Shown in pieces: positions 7,516 through 16,964 of a stretch of 64,000 nt of DNA. The position numbers were made by a program, and so were the translations under genes. Source of the stretch: Microbacterium sp. LWH3-1.2 (lineage in GTDB: Bacteria > Actinomycetota > Actinomycetes > Actinomycetales > Microbacteriaceae); NCBI RefSeq assembly GCF_040675855.1, contig NZ_JBEGIK010000001.1:372001-436000 (forward strand). Direction: 5' to 3'. Under the pieces are notes generated by a model. The model was given only the letters and a program-made list of their open reading frames with translations. It was not told the origin of the DNA and searched no databases. The first letter of the stretch is position 1; every line of letters begins with the position of its first letter.

Positions 7516-10364
7516 CGGATGCTGCGCCCCTGACCACGATCGACCACGCGGGCTCGCGCGTCGCGACGCTGCGCGCCGAGCTGCGTGACGACACCGCGTT
7601 CGTCGCGACTCCGACACCCCGGCTTACCTGGACCGTCTCCGCCGCGGCCGGCTGGCTCCAGGACCGCGCCGAGGTCACCGACGGCATCGAGACGGTGTCG
7701 CTCGACGGACCCGACTCGGTGCTCGTCGCGTGGCCGTTCGCGCCGCTGACCGCCGGTGAGGCCCGCGAGGTCCAGGTGCGGGTGCACGCCGGCGACGGCC
7801 GCTCGACGGACTGGAGTGCGCCGCTCGAGGTCTCGGCGGGCTTCCTCGCCGATGGCGAGTGGGTCGCGCAGCCCATCGGGCTGGGCGCACCGGCGCGCGA
7901 CGCGCAGCCCGCGTTGGTGCGCACCCGGTTCACCCTCGACCGTCGCGTCCAACGCGCCCTGCTGTTCTGGACGGCGCTCGGCGTCGCCGAGCCCGAGCTG
8001 AACGGCGCGCCCGTCTCGGACGACGTGCTCTCCCCCGGGTGGACCGCCTACCGCGACCGCGTCGTACACGAGACCGTGGACGTGACCGCCCTGGTCCGCG
8101 AGGGCGAGAACGTGATCGGCGCGTCGATCGCCGGCGCCTGGTACACCGAGAAGTACGGTTTCTTCACCTTCACGAACCGCCTCTACGGCACGCAGCCGTC
8201 GTTCCTGGCGCAGCTACGCGTCACGTATGCGGACGGCACGATCGAGACCGTGGCGGCGACAGGTGACACCTGGACCGCGACCGGCGACGGTCCCGTCGTC
8301 GACAGCGGCATCTACGCCGGCGAGCATCAGGATCTCGGGCGGCAGATCCCGGGGTGGTCCACACCGGACGGCATCGACGTGCCGGCGGCCACGTGGAATC
8401 CCGTCCGGGTCGGCGCGGCCGCGCTCGGCGGGTACGAGAACGTGCCCGTGCCCGAAGCGCGCATCGCACCGCCCGTGCGGCGGATCGACACGCTGCCGGT
8501 CGTCGATGTCATCGAGACCCCGTCCGGCGGGCGAATCCTCGACTTCGGACAGAACCTCGTCGGCCGGCTGCGGGTGCGGGTGACGGGCGCCGCCGGCACA
8601 CGCGCGGTGGTGCGTCACGCCGAGGTCCTCGAGGACGGCGAGCTCGGCATCCGTCCCCTCCGCAATGCGCGCGCGACCGCCATGTTCGACCTCTCGGGCG
8701 CGGACGACGTGCTCGAGTCCCGGTTCTCGTTCTACGGCTTCCGCTACGCCGAGGTGACCGGGCTCGAGGTCGAACCGTCCCAGGTCGAGGCCATCGTGCT
8801 GCACACCGACCTCGTCCGCACCGGCTGGTTCGCCTCATCGCACGCCCAGCTGGACCGGCTGCACGAGAACGTGGTGTGGGGCATGCGCGGCAACTTCCTG
8901 TCGATTCCGACGGACTGCCCGCAGCGCGACGAGCGGCTGGGCTGGACGGGCGACATCCAGGTGTTCTCGCCGACGGCGAGCTTCCTCTACGACGTCGACG
9001 GCTTCCTGACGTCGTGGCTGCGCGACCTCTCGTTCGAGCAGGCCCGCAACGACGGCACCGTGCCCGTCGTCGTCCCCGCCGCGCTCCCCTCGTCCGGCGG
9101 GCTCGGGCCCACCGCGGCATGGGGCGACGCGGCCACCGTCGTACCCACGGTGCTGCACGAGCGCTTCGGCGACACCGGCTTGCTGGCCGCGCAGTACCCG
9201 AGCATGAAGGCCTGGGTCGACGCCGTGCTCCGCGACGCGGGCGACGGCGGCCTGTGGGCCGGCCGGATGCAGCTCGGCGACTGGCTCGACCCGGCGGCCC
9301 CGCCCGACAAGCCCGGGCAGGCGAAGGTCGACGGCGACATCGTCGCGACGGCGTACCTCGCCCGGTCGCTGCGCCAGGTGGCCGACGCCGCATCAGTTCT
9401 CGGAGAGGACACGGATGCCGCGGACTACGCAGCACTCGCAGAACGCAGCCGCGCCGCCTTCGTCGCCGAGTACGTCACCCCTGCCGGTCGCATGATGAGC
9501 GACGCCCCGACCGCCTACGCGCTGGCACTGGAGTTCGACCTCGTCACCGACCCGGGTGTGCGCGACGCCCTCGCCGGACGTCTCGCGGCACTCGTGCGCG
9601 AGGGCGGCTATCGGATCGGCACCGGCTTCGTCGGAACACCGCTGGTCGCAGACGCCCTCACCCGCGCCGGCCGGCTCGCCGCGGCGGAGCGCCTGCTCCT
9701 GCAGACCGAGTGCCCATCGTGGCTCTACCCCGTCACGATGGGCGCGACCACCGTGTGGGAGCGCTGGGACAGCCTCCTGCCCGACGGCTCGGTGAACCCC
9801 GGCGAGATGACCTCGTTCAACCACTACGCCCTGGGCGCGGTCGCCGACTGGCTGCACCGTTCGGTGGCGGGCCTCGCGGCCGCCGAGCCGGGGTACCGCC
9901 GGCTGCGGATCGCGCCCCGGCCGCTCGCAGGGCTCGACCACGCGTCGGCACGGCACGTGACGCCGTACGGCGAGGCATCCGTCTCGTGGCACCGCGACGG
10001 CGACGACGTCGTCGTGACCGCGGTGGTTCCGCCGAACACCACGGCCCAGGTGGACCTGCCCCGGGGCTCGCGTCTCGCGGACGTGGGTTCGGGATGGCAC
10101 GAATGGCGCGTCCCGACGGAGCCGGCGCCCGCTCCGCAGCCCCTGCCCGGCGTCACCGCCTCCCTCGCGGACGTGATCGACGACCCGCGCGCCTATCAGG
10201 CACTGCTGGACACGCTCGACGAGGCCGACGGGGATCTCGCGCGCACCGTGCGCACCGAGACCCGCTGGGCCACAGGACGCCCGGTATCGACCGTCCTCAT
10301 GTTCACGCCGCCGGCGCTGCTCGACGCTGTGGACACCGCCATCCGCTCCGCCACGGCCCGCTGA
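7512..10364 (+). CDS. Alpha-L-rhamnosidase, GH78
   Basis: 950-aa inverting glycoside hydrolase that releases terminal alpha-L-rhamnose; cytoplasmic (no signal peptide). Domain order is the usual one for GH78: N-terminal beta domains including the carbohydrate-binding region with WxxPxLxGAPVSDDVLSPGWTAY-like sequence (about residues 130-200), an (alpha/alpha)6 catalytic barrel at about 440-800 with PTDCPQRDERLGWTGD (acidic residues D473/E474 and D480), the aromatic substrate-site region MGATTVWERWDS and NHYALGAVADWL, then a C-terminal beta sandwich. A further C-terminal segment of about 80 residues follows the sandwich. ATG 7512 overlaps the small upstream gene. The rhamnose-catabolic operon 5 kb downstream would use the released sugar. 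Confidence 0.92.
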   Translation: MTDAAPLTTIDHAGSRVATLRAELRDDTAFVATPTPRLTWTVSAAAGWLQDRAEVTDGIETVSLDGPDSVLVAWPFAPLTAGEAREVQVRVHAGDGRSTDWSAPLEVSAGFLADGEWVAQPIGLGAPARDAQPALVRTRFTLDRRVQRALLFWTALGVAEPELNGAPVSDDVLSPGWTAYRDRVVHETVDVTALVREGENVIGASIAGAWYTEKYGFFTFTNRLYGTQPSFLAQLRVTYADGTIETVAATGDTWTATGDGPVVDSGIYAGEHQDLGRQIPGWSTPDGIDVPAATWNPVRVGAAALGGYENVPVPEARIAPPVRRIDTLPVVDVIETPSGGRILDFGQNLVGRLRVRVTGAAGTRAVVRHAEVLEDGELGIRPLRNARATAMFDLSGADDVLESRFSFYGFRYAEVTGLEVEPSQVEAIVLHTDLVRTGWFASSHAQLDRLHENVVWGMRGNFLSIPTDCPQRDERLGWTGDIQVFSPTASFLYDVDGFLTSWLRDLSFEQARNDGTVPVVVPAALPSSGGLGPTAAWGDAATVVPTVLHERFGDTGLLAAQYPSMKAWVDAVLRDAGDGGLWAGRMQLGDWLDPAAPPDKPGQAKVDGDIVATAYLARSLRQVADAASVLGEDTDAADYAALAERSRAAFVAEYVTPAGRMMSDAPTAYALALEFDLVTDPGVRDALAGRLAALVREGGYRIGTGFVGTPLVADALTRAGRLAAAERLLLQTECPSWLYPVTMGATTVWERWDSLLPDGSVNPGEMTSFNHYALGAVADWLHRSVAGLAAAEPGYRRLRIAPRPLAGLDHASARHVTPYGEASVSWHRDGDDVVVTAVVPPNTTAQVDLPRGSRLADVGSGWHEWRVPTEPAPAPQPLPGVTASLADVIDDPRAYQALLDTLDEADGDLARTVRTETRWATGRPVSTVLMFTPPALLDAVDTAIRSATAR

Positions 10365-10404
10365 CGCCGCCGATCCGCACACGACACAGAAGGAACGACC
10401 CACG

Positions 10405-12165
10405 ATGTTCGACCGCGCCTCCACCTTCGGAGACACCCTCGACAGCCCCGGCGGCCGCGCCGTGCTCGAGACCCACCTCCCCGGCATCGCCGCGTCGCCG
10501 ATGGCGGCGCAGTTCCGCGGCGCGCGACTCGGCCAGCTCGTGGCGCTCGTGCCCGAACTGGAGGACCCCGATGCGCAAGAGCGTCTCTGGAATGCCCTCG
10601 CCGCCCTCGACGATGGCGATGACGCGCGTGCCCCGTACGCGCCGGCGATCAGCCCCGACCTCGCCTACGAGGGCGACGAGGTCGCTCGGGGCTCGGCATC
10701 CGTCCTCCTTCCCTCCGCGACGCCGAAGTGGGACGTGCTCGAGGTGCGCTTCGACGGGCCGAACCACGGCAATCCGTTCGTCGACGTCGAGCTCGACGCC
10801 GTATTCGCGCGGCCCGACGGGTCAACCGTGCGGGTCGGCGGCTTCTACGACGGCGACGGCCGGTATCTCGTGCGCGCCCTCGCCGACGCGGAGGGCGACT
10901 GGACCTTCGTCACGCGCTCGACGGCGCGGTCGCTCGACGGTCTCGGCGGCACGGTCACCGTGACGGCGGCGCGCGAGGGCGCCCACGGGCCGGTGCGGGT
11001 CGACGGCTTCCACTTCCGGCACGCCGACGGCACCCGCCACCGCCCCCTCGGCACCACGGCGTATGGGTGGACGCACCAGAGCGACGAGCTGCAGGAGCAG
11101 ACCCTGCACACGCTCGCCGAAGCGCCGTTCATGAAGATCCGGATGTGCCTGTTCCCCAAGTCGTACCTCTTCAACGCGAACGAGCCGGCCGACTTCGTGT
11201 TCCCCGGCTCCCTCGAGGACGGCTTCGACCTCGAGCGGTTCGACCCGGGGCACTTCCGCCGACTGGAGCAGCGCATCGCGCAGCTGGGCGAGCTGGGCAT
11301 CGAGGCCGACCTCATCCTGTTCCACGCATACGACCGGTGGGGATTCGCCGACCTCGGTCCGGCCGTCGACGAGCGCTACCTGCGCTACGCGGTGCGCCGT
11401 CTCGCCGCGTTCTCGAACGTGTGGTGGTCGATGGCGAACGAGTACGACCTGCTGTGGTCGAAGACCGGCGCCGACTGGGAGCGCCTGGCCGCGGTCGTCG
11501 GCGAGGAGGACCCCTTCGGCCACCTCAACTCGATCCACAACTGCCGCCCGCCCTATGACTACGCGAAGCCGTGGATCACACACGTCAGCATCCAGCGCGT
11601 CGACGTCTACCGCACGGCCGAGAACACCGACGAGTGGCGTGAGAGGTGGGGCAAGCCCGTCGTGATCGACGAGTGCGCCTACGAGGGCGACATCGACCAG
11701 GGCTGGGGCAACATCACCGGCGAGGAGATGGTGCGCCGGTTCTGGGAGGGCGCGGTGCGCGGCGGCTACGTCGGCCACGGCGAGACCTACCTCCCCTCGG
11801 CGCTCGGACTCGACGACGAGGTGCTGTGGTGGGCGAAGGGCGGGGCGCTGCACGGCACGTCACCCGACCGCATCGGGTTCCTCGAGAAGCTGCTCGCCGA
11901 CGCGCCCGAGGGCGTGTGGGACCCGCTCCCCTCGGACTGGGACGTCCCGTGGGGCGGCACCGACACCCACCGGGTCGGCTACTTCGGCTTCAACCGCCCG
12001 CGCTTCCGCAACGTCGTGCTCGGCGACGGCGAGTGGACGATCGACGTCATCGACACCTGGAACATGACGGTGGAGCGCCTCGACGACACCTTCCGCGCCA
12101 CGGTCCGCGTGCCGCTGCCGGGTCGCCAGTTCATGGCCGTGCGAGCCATCCGCGTCGCCGACTGA
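10405..12165 (+). CDS. DUF5060/DUF5605-type glycoside hydrolase (apiosidase-like superfamily)
   Basis: 586-aa cytoplasmic protein. Residues about 95-190 resemble the DUF5060 beta-sandwich (WDVLEVRFDGPNHGNPFVDVEL, VGGFYDGDGRYLVR). A TIM-barrel-like catalytic region follows at about 200-480, with the clan-A signature: ANEYDL with E346 as candidate acid/base and VVIDECAYEG with E423 as candidate nucleophile. The C-terminal part (about 490-586) resembles DUF5605. Related DUF4038 proteins include GH140 apiosidases, so an apiose- or arabinose-type substrate is possible, but specificity is not proven. ATG 10405 follows AGAAGGAACGA. It is the last gene of the + strand hydrolase operon, facing a convergent oxidase gene. 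Confidence 0.65.
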   Translation: MFDRASTFGDTLDSPGGRAVLETHLPGIAASPMAAQFRGARLGQLVALVPELEDPDAQERLWNALAALDDGDDARAPYAPAISPDLAYEGDEVARGSASVLLPSATPKWDVLEVRFDGPNHGNPFVDVELDAVFARPDGSTVRVGGFYDGDGRYLVRALADAEGDWTFVTRSTARSLDGLGGTVTVTAAREGAHGPVRVDGFHFRHADGTRHRPLGTTAYGWTHQSDELQEQTLHTLAEAPFMKIRMCLFPKSYLFNANEPADFVFPGSLEDGFDLERFDPGHFRRLEQRIAQLGELGIEADLILFHAYDRWGFADLGPAVDERYLRYAVRRLAAFSNVWWSMANEYDLLWSKTGADWERLAAVVGEEDPFGHLNSIHNCRPPYDYAKPWITHVSIQRVDVYRTAENTDEWRERWGKPVVIDECAYEGDIDQGWGNITGEEMVRRFWEGAVRGGYVGHGETYLPSALGLDDEVLWWAKGGALHGTSPDRIGFLEKLLADAPEGVWDPLPSDWDVPWGGTDTHRVGYFGFNRPRFRNVVLGDGEWTIDVIDTWNMTVERLDDTFRATVRVPLPGRQFMAVRAIRVAD

Positions 12166-12187
12166 CCCTCACATGCGAGAACGCCCG

Positions 12188-12206
12188 GGGACGCAGCATC
12201 CGTCCC
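12188..12206. terminator. Short convergent terminator hairpin
   Basis: GGGACG (12188-12193) and CGTCCC (12201-12206) form a 6-bp stem with a 7-base loop in the 60-bp gap between two convergent genes. No U tract. The loop contains the GCATC part of the GGATGC/GCATCC motif that recurs in this window. Confidence 0.35.
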
Positions 12207-12225
12207 GGCGCGTTCCCGTGGCAGA

Positions 12226-13473
12226 TCACCGGCGCTCGCGCACTCCCAGACGCTCGAGGTGGGCGTTCGAGAAGCGCCCCTCGGGATCGAGGCGCTCGAA
12301 CACGGCGCGGGCGTCGGCCAGGCGCGGGTGCACGCGCTCGATCCCCGCGCGGTCGAACCCGTGGAGCTTCCCCCAGTGCGGGCGTGCCTCGAACGGCTCG
12401 AGCGCGGCCTCGACGCGGGCGACCGCGGCGGCGACGTCGTCGGGGTGGTTGTGCCACGTGAAGTGGATGATCACGACGTCGCGCCGATAAGCCGGACTCA
12501 GCCACAGTTCGTCGGCGGCGGCGGTGCGCAGCTCGGTCCAGATGAGATGCGGACGGATGCTGTCACCCAGCGTCCGCACCGCGTTCAGCGCCGCGGGCGC
12601 GTCGGCGCGGGCGACGAAGTACTCGCTCTGGATCTCGTCGCCGAACGACGGCTCGGCGTCGAGGCGGAAGTGCGGGAGCCGCAGCATCCAGGGTCCCGGC
12701 ACGGCCAGTTCCGTCACGTTGTCCCCCACCCCGAGGGGCGACTCCTCCACCTGAGCGCGCACTCCATCGAGGATCGTGTCGGGCACGGCGTCCTCGTCCG
12801 TGTCCAGCCGCGACTTCACCCACACGAAGCCGAGCGACGGCTCCTCCCAGCGCGAGAACACCGAGACGCTGTACCCGACGGAGGTGAGCGCGTTCCAGTC
12901 GGCCAGCGCGGCCTCCCACGAGACGCCGGAGTAGATGTCCTGCCGGGCGCGGAACGCGGGCACGACGTCGAGCGTCAGCGAGACCACGACGCCGTAGGCG
13001 CCGAGGCCCACCACGAGCGCGTCGAAGTCGGGGTCGCCGCGGCGCACCTCGTGCACCTCGGCATCCGCCCCGACGTAGCGCAGCGCCCGGACCGATGCCG
13101 ACAGCACCGGATTCGCATCGCCCGAGCCGTGCGTTCCCGTGGCCGTCGCGCCACCGACGTTGATGTGCGGGAGGGATCCCATGTTGCGCAGGGCCCACCC
13201 GCGGTCATCGAGCCAGACGGCGAGCACGCCGTAGCGGATGCCGGCAGGCACGGTGACGGTCTGCGCCGTCTCGTCGAGCTCGAACTCGGCCGCGAACCCC
13301 GTCACGTCCACGAGCGTGCCGGGGGTGTCGGGGAGGTCGGTGAACGAATGCCGGGTGCCGAGCGCGCGCACCCGTCCGGGGTCGCGCAGCACCCGCACGA
13401 CGTCGTCGACAGCGGTCGCCTCGACGATCCGGGGCGCTGTGTACTCGTAGGTTCCAGCCCAATTGCGCGGCAT
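12226..13473 (-). CDS. FAD-dependent alditol oxidase-like protein
   Basis: 415-aa flavoprotein of the VAO family with a C-terminal ALO-type domain, closely matching the pattern of Streptomyces AldO (alditol oxidase, about 418 aa). Visible features: NWAG at the N terminus, the covalent-FAD histidine in ALGTRHSF, the FAD-binding THGSG, and the active-site segments ELRTAAADELWLSPAYRRD (Glu, Arg) and PHWGKLHG (Lys). The family oxidises polyols such as xylitol or sorbitol at C1 with O2, giving aldose and H2O2. Start chosen at ATG 13473, preceded by AAGGAGG; an in-frame extension upstream lacks similarity. Transcribed away from the lactonase-like gene. The polyol used here is unknown; a branched pentitol is conceivable given the apiose theme. 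Confidence 0.8.
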   Translation of the reverse strand: MPRNWAGTYEYTAPRIVEATAVDDVVRVLRDPGRVRALGTRHSFTDLPDTPGTLVDVTGFAAEFELDETAQTVTVPAGIRYGVLAVWLDDRGWALRNMGSLPHINVGGATATGTHGSGDANPVLSASVRALRYVGADAEVHEVRRGDPDFDALVVGLGAYGVVVSLTLDVVPAFRARQDIYSGVSWEAALADWNALTSVGYSVSVFSRWEEPSLGFVWVKSRLDTDEDAVPDTILDGVRAQVEESPLGVGDNVTELAVPGPWMLRLPHFRLDAEPSFGDEIQSEYFVARADAPAALNAVRTLGDSIRPHLIWTELRTAAADELWLSPAYRRDVVIIHFTWHNHPDDVAAAVARVEAALEPFEARPHWGKLHGFDRAGIERVHPRLADARAVFERLDPEGRFSNAHLERLGVRERR

Positions 13474-13640
13474 CGCGCCTCCTTTTCGGATATGCGGTCC
13501 AGTGCGCGCCTTCGGCGGCGAGCCGTTGCGAGGCGGTCGCCATGTGCAACGCCATCGCGGAGGCTGCGGGTGTGGGAACAACCTATCCTGTGCGCACGGG
13601 CAGCGAAGAAGTCCGGTCGACCGTTCCTGCGCCCCGCTCG

Positions 13641-13681
13641 CCTGTCACGAACTGCCGCCATCTGTGGCGCATCGCGACAGG
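13641..13681. repeat. 41-bp palindromic element, copy 1
   Basis: Starts CCTGTCACGA and ends ATCGCGACAGG; the ends pair with one mismatch and an inner TGCCGCCA/TGGCG stem can form. Same length and ends as the elements at 18630-18670 and 18693-18733. It lies 18 bp before the start codon of the lactonase-like gene. Confidence 0.75.
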
Positions 13682-13699
13682 CGAGGCGAGGATGGGACG

Positions 13700-15427
13700 A
13701 TGACGGACCTGTGGAACGGCGAACCCGCCCGTGAGTGGACGAGCGGGCCGTGGTCGCTCGAGCTGCGCGACGACGAGTTCGCCGATATCGCGTACGAGGG
13801 CAGCGTCGTGCTTCGCTCGATCCGCGCCGTCGTGCGCGACCGCAATTGGGACACCGCGCGCCTCGTGGTCGACCGCGTCGATTCGTCCGGCATCGCCCTG
13901 ACGCTGCACGTCCACTCGACCGGGCTCGGTTCCGCCCTCCGCGGCATCGTCCGCGCCGAGGTTCGAGGCGCCCGGCGCCTGCGCGTCCTCGCCGACCTCG
14001 AGTCCGCTTCCGAGTTCGAGACGAACCGCACCGGTCTCGTCGCGCTGCACCCGCCCGCGCTCGCGGGCACCGCGATGGACGTCCGCCACCCCGACGGCGG
14101 CGTGACGCGCTCGCGGTTCCCCGCCGACATCAGTCCGCACCAGCCCGCGTTCGACATCGCCGGCCTGTCGTGGTCGCACGATGGCGTCGCGGTCGACGTG
14201 CGCTTCGCCGGTGACGTGTTCGAGATGGAGGACCAGCGCAACTGGACGGATGCCTCGTACAAGACCTACAGCCGTCCCCTCGCGCTGCAGTTCCCGTACG
14301 CGCTCGCCCCTGACGAGCGGGTCGTGCAGTCGATCGAGATCGCCGTGTCGGGAACGCCGACACCTGCGGCCGAGGACCCGCTCACGCGCATCCGGCTCGA
14401 GGAAGGGCCGCCGCTTCCCGCGATCGCGGTGTCGGCGTCGACGGCGCCCGATCCCGCTCCAGGCTTCGCCCCGGTGGGTGCTGCGGTGCTCGTGGAACTC
14501 GACCTCGCGACCCGCAACTGGCGCGCCGCCCTCGACCGGGCGGCGGCATCCGGTCTCCTGCTCGACGTCAGGTTCGTGCTCGCCGACGACGACCCGGCGG
14601 CGATCGATCAGGCCGCGCTCGCTCTCCGCGATCTGCCCGTCGCCCGGGCGACGGCGTTCCCGCCGACGGGCCCGGCGCAGCACGTCTCGGATCTCGCGGC
14701 CATCGGCCACCTGCGCCACGCTCTCACCGAGGCGGGGATCGCGGCCGAGGTCGTCGGCGGCGTGCGCTCGCACTTCACCGAGCTCAACCGCGAGCACCAC
14801 CGCCTGCCCCGCGGGCTCGACGGCATCGTGTTCAGCATCACGCCGCTGTTCCACAGCCTGAGCTCGGCTCAGCTCATCGAGTCGATCGCGATGCAGCGTC
14901 TCGTCGCGAACCAGGGCGTCCGCCTCGCCGGCGGGCGGCCACTGCACATCGGGCCGATCTCGCTGCGCCCGCACTTCAACAGCGCGGCCACCTCGCCGCC
15001 GCCGATGCCCGAGCACGACGACCTCCGCGACGGGTACGGTCCGGCGCTGGCGGAGGGCTCCGACCCGCGCCAGTCAGCGCCCGAGCTCGCCGCGTGGACG
15101 ATCGCGAGCGCGGCCGCCCTCGCCGTGCCCGGCGTGACGACCCTCGCCTACTTCGAGGAATGGGGACCCCGCGGCCTGCGCACGGCCGACGGCGCGGCCC
15201 TGCCCGCCCTCGACGCCGTCGAGGCGCTCGCCGCCCTCACGGGCGAGCCCGGCCTGCGCGGCGACTCCCCCGACGGCCTCGTGTGGGCGCTGGGCGCCCG
15301 CAGGGCCGACGACGATGTCGTGCTCGTGGCCAGCCTCGACCGCCGCGCCCGCCGCGTGGAGATCGGCCTCCCGGACGGCACCGTCCGTCACGTCGAGCTC
15401 GCACCGGGCACGTTCATGCGGGTCTGA
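13700..15427 (+). CDS. Putative D-apionate lactonase-like protein
   Basis: 575-aa cytoplasmic protein. The sequence suggests three parts: an N-terminal beta-rich domain (about 1-220, including EMEDQRNWTDASYKTYSRPL), a central TIM-barrel-like domain (about 250-500, with GIVFSITPLFHS and LRPHFN) and a small C-terminal domain. This layout and the WTDASYKTYS segment resemble the D-apionate lactonase (ApnL) family of apiose catabolism as I remember it; I could not search to confirm. Neighbours fit: an apiosidase-like hydrolase and an alditol-oxidase-like flavoprotein lie just upstream. ATG 13700 is weakly preceded by GAGGATGGG. A 41-bp palindrome sits directly upstream. Confidence 0.5.
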   Translation: MTDLWNGEPAREWTSGPWSLELRDDEFADIAYEGSVVLRSIRAVVRDRNWDTARLVVDRVDSSGIALTLHVHSTGLGSALRGIVRAEVRGARRLRVLADLESASEFETNRTGLVALHPPALAGTAMDVRHPDGGVTRSRFPADISPHQPAFDIAGLSWSHDGVAVDVRFAGDVFEMEDQRNWTDASYKTYSRPLALQFPYALAPDERVVQSIEIAVSGTPTPAAEDPLTRIRLEEGPPLPAIAVSASTAPDPAPGFAPVGAAVLVELDLATRNWRAALDRAAASGLLLDVRFVLADDDPAAIDQAALALRDLPVARATAFPPTGPAQHVSDLAAIGHLRHALTEAGIAAEVVGGVRSHFTELNREHHRLPRGLDGIVFSITPLFHSLSSAQLIESIAMQRLVANQGVRLAGGRPLHIGPISLRPHFNSAATSPPPMPEHDDLRDGYGPALAEGSDPRQSAPELAAWTIASAAALAVPGVTTLAYFEEWGPRGLRTADGAALPALDAVEALAALTGEPGLRGDSPDGLVWALGARRADDDVVLVASLDRRARRVEIGLPDGTVRHVELAPGTFMRV

Positions 15428-15454
15428 GCGACGCCCGCGGTAGGTTGGGTCGCC

Positions 15455-15916
15455 GTGACCAGCTTCTTCGTCGTCCCCTCGTCGTATGTCTATCTCCGCC
15501 GCGGCGACTCGGTGATGCTGCAGCTGCGGCAGAACACCGGATACATGGACGGATGCTGGGCAGCCGGCGCCGCGGGGCACGTCGAGCTCGGCGAGACCGC
15601 GGTGGACGCCGCGATCCGCGAAGTGCGCGAGGAGCTCGGGCTGTCGCTCGCACCCACCGCGCTGACGCCGGTCGCCGTCATGCAGCGCACGGACGGCACG
15701 GACGACCCGATCGAGCAGCGCGTGGACTGGTTCTTCGTGTGCGACGAGTGGGTGGGCGAGCCGCGGATCCTCGAGCCCCGCAAGTGCGCAGAGCTCGCGT
15801 GGTTCGACCTTGACTCCCTCCCGGAGCGGATGCCCGCGTACGAGCGGGAGGCGCTCACCGCCCTGCGGGCGGGCGCGTCCGCGACACTGCTGCGCCACGG
15901 GTTCCCCGCGCGCTGA
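15455..15916 (+). CDS. NUDIX hydrolase
   Basis: 153-aa nucleotide-diphosphate-type hydrolase. The complete Nudix box is visible as GHVELGETAVDAA followed by IREVREELGL (about residues 42-64), so metal binding and catalysis should be intact. GTG start at 15455. A -10-like TAGGTT (15441-15446) lies 8 bases before it, which suggests its own near-leaderless promoter rather than readthrough from the gene 27 bp upstream. Substrate unknown; C-terminal residues RKCAELAWFDLDSLP are common in 8-oxo-dGTP-type house-cleaning enzymes but are not diagnostic. Confidence 0.88.
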   Translation: MTSFFVVPSSYVYLRRGDSVMLQLRQNTGYMDGCWAAGAAGHVELGETAVDAAIREVREELGLSLAPTALTPVAVMQRTDGTDDPIEQRVDWFFVCDEWVGEPRILEPRKCAELAWFDLDSLPERMPAYEREALTALRAGASATLLRHGFPAR

Positions 15917-15938
15917 TCCGTCGCCGGCGCGTGGCGCG

Positions 15939-16946
15939 TCAGCCGCCGGTCGACTCGCGCACGACGAGCTCCGGGTGGAAGCGCACCGTGCGCTCGTGGT
16001 CGCCCTCCGGCTCCTCCAGGTCCTTGAGGAGCAGGTCGACCGCCGTGTAGCCGATGAGGTGCGCGGGCTGGCGGATCGAGCTGAGCGGAACGACGGTCGC
16101 CGAGGCGAAGTCGATGTCGTCGTACCCGATCAGAGCGATGTCGCGCGGCACCTGCAGATCGGCCATGAGGGTGAATGCCTGCAGCGCGCCGACAGCGAGC
16201 AGGTCGTTCGCCGCGAACACCCCGTCGGGCCGTTCCGCGGCGGCGCGCTCGCGCAGCAACTCGCCGGCCGCGCGCCCCTGGAGCACCGACAGCGCCGACA
16301 TCTCGACGACCTCGAGCGTCGCCCCGTCGACCGCGGCGACGGCGCGGCGCGCCCCCTCGAGGCGCTCGGCGACCTGACGGATCGTGTGCGGCCCCCCGAT
16401 GAAGGCGATGCGACGACGCCCCGTCGACAACAGATGGGAGACCGCCAGGTAGCCGCCCTCGACGTCGTCGACCGAGACCGAGCCGAGAGACCGCTCGGCG
16501 TCCTCGTGGTCGACGAGTACCACCGGCACGCCGGCGGCGTGCAGACGAGCGAGTCTGTCGAGATCGCGGTCCACGGGAGTGACGAGCACGCCGTTGACCC
16601 GCTGCTCGCGGAACAGCTCGAGGTAGGCGTCCTCTCGATCGGAGCGCTGATCGCTGCTTCCGAGCAGCACGCTCATGCCGGATTCCGCCGCACGGTCCTC
16701 GGCGCCGCGGGCGACCTCGGCGAAGAACGGGTTCCCGGCGTCGAGCACGATGAGGGCGATGCTGCGGCTGCGTCCGGCCCTGAGCTGCCGCGCGGCGTCG
16801 TTGCGCACGAAGCCCAGCTCTTCGATCGCCTGTGTGACCCGCGCGACGGTAGCCGCCGCCACCTTCTCGGGCCTGTTGAGCACGTTCGAGACGGTTCCGA
16901 CCGAGACGGATGCCGCAGCCGCGACATCCCGCACACTCACCACCAT
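15939..16946 (-). CDS. LacI family repressor of the rhamnose operon
   Basis: 335-aa regulator. N-terminal HTH VSVRDVAAAASVSVGTVSNVLNRPEKV (split here only for reading), then a periplasmic-binding-protein-like sensor domain (IALIVLDAGNPFFAEVARG ... GVFAANDLLAVGALQAF ... IALIGYDDIDFASATVVPLSSIRQP). Start ATG 16946 has GGGAGGGG just upstream. Divergent from the rhamnose genes, with two TGAAACGAT-type operators in the shared gap. The expected behaviour is repression relieved by a rhamnose-pathway sugar; the ligand is inferred from context only. Confidence 0.9.
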   Translation of the reverse strand: MVVSVRDVAAAASVSVGTVSNVLNRPEKVAAATVARVTQAIEELGFVRNDAARQLRAGRSRSIALIVLDAGNPFFAEVARGAEDRAAESGMSVLLGSSDQRSDREDAYLELFREQRVNGVLVTPVDRDLDRLARLHAAGVPVVLVDHEDAERSLGSVSVDDVEGGYLAVSHLLSTGRRRIAFIGGPHTIRQVAERLEGARRAVAAVDGATLEVVEMSALSVLQGRAAGELLRERAAAERPDGVFAANDLLAVGALQAFTLMADLQVPRDIALIGYDDIDFASATVVPLSSIRQPAHLIGYTAVDLLLKDLEEPEGDHERTVRFHPELVVRESTGG

Positions 16947-16964
16947 CGCCCCTCCCGGTCGCTG

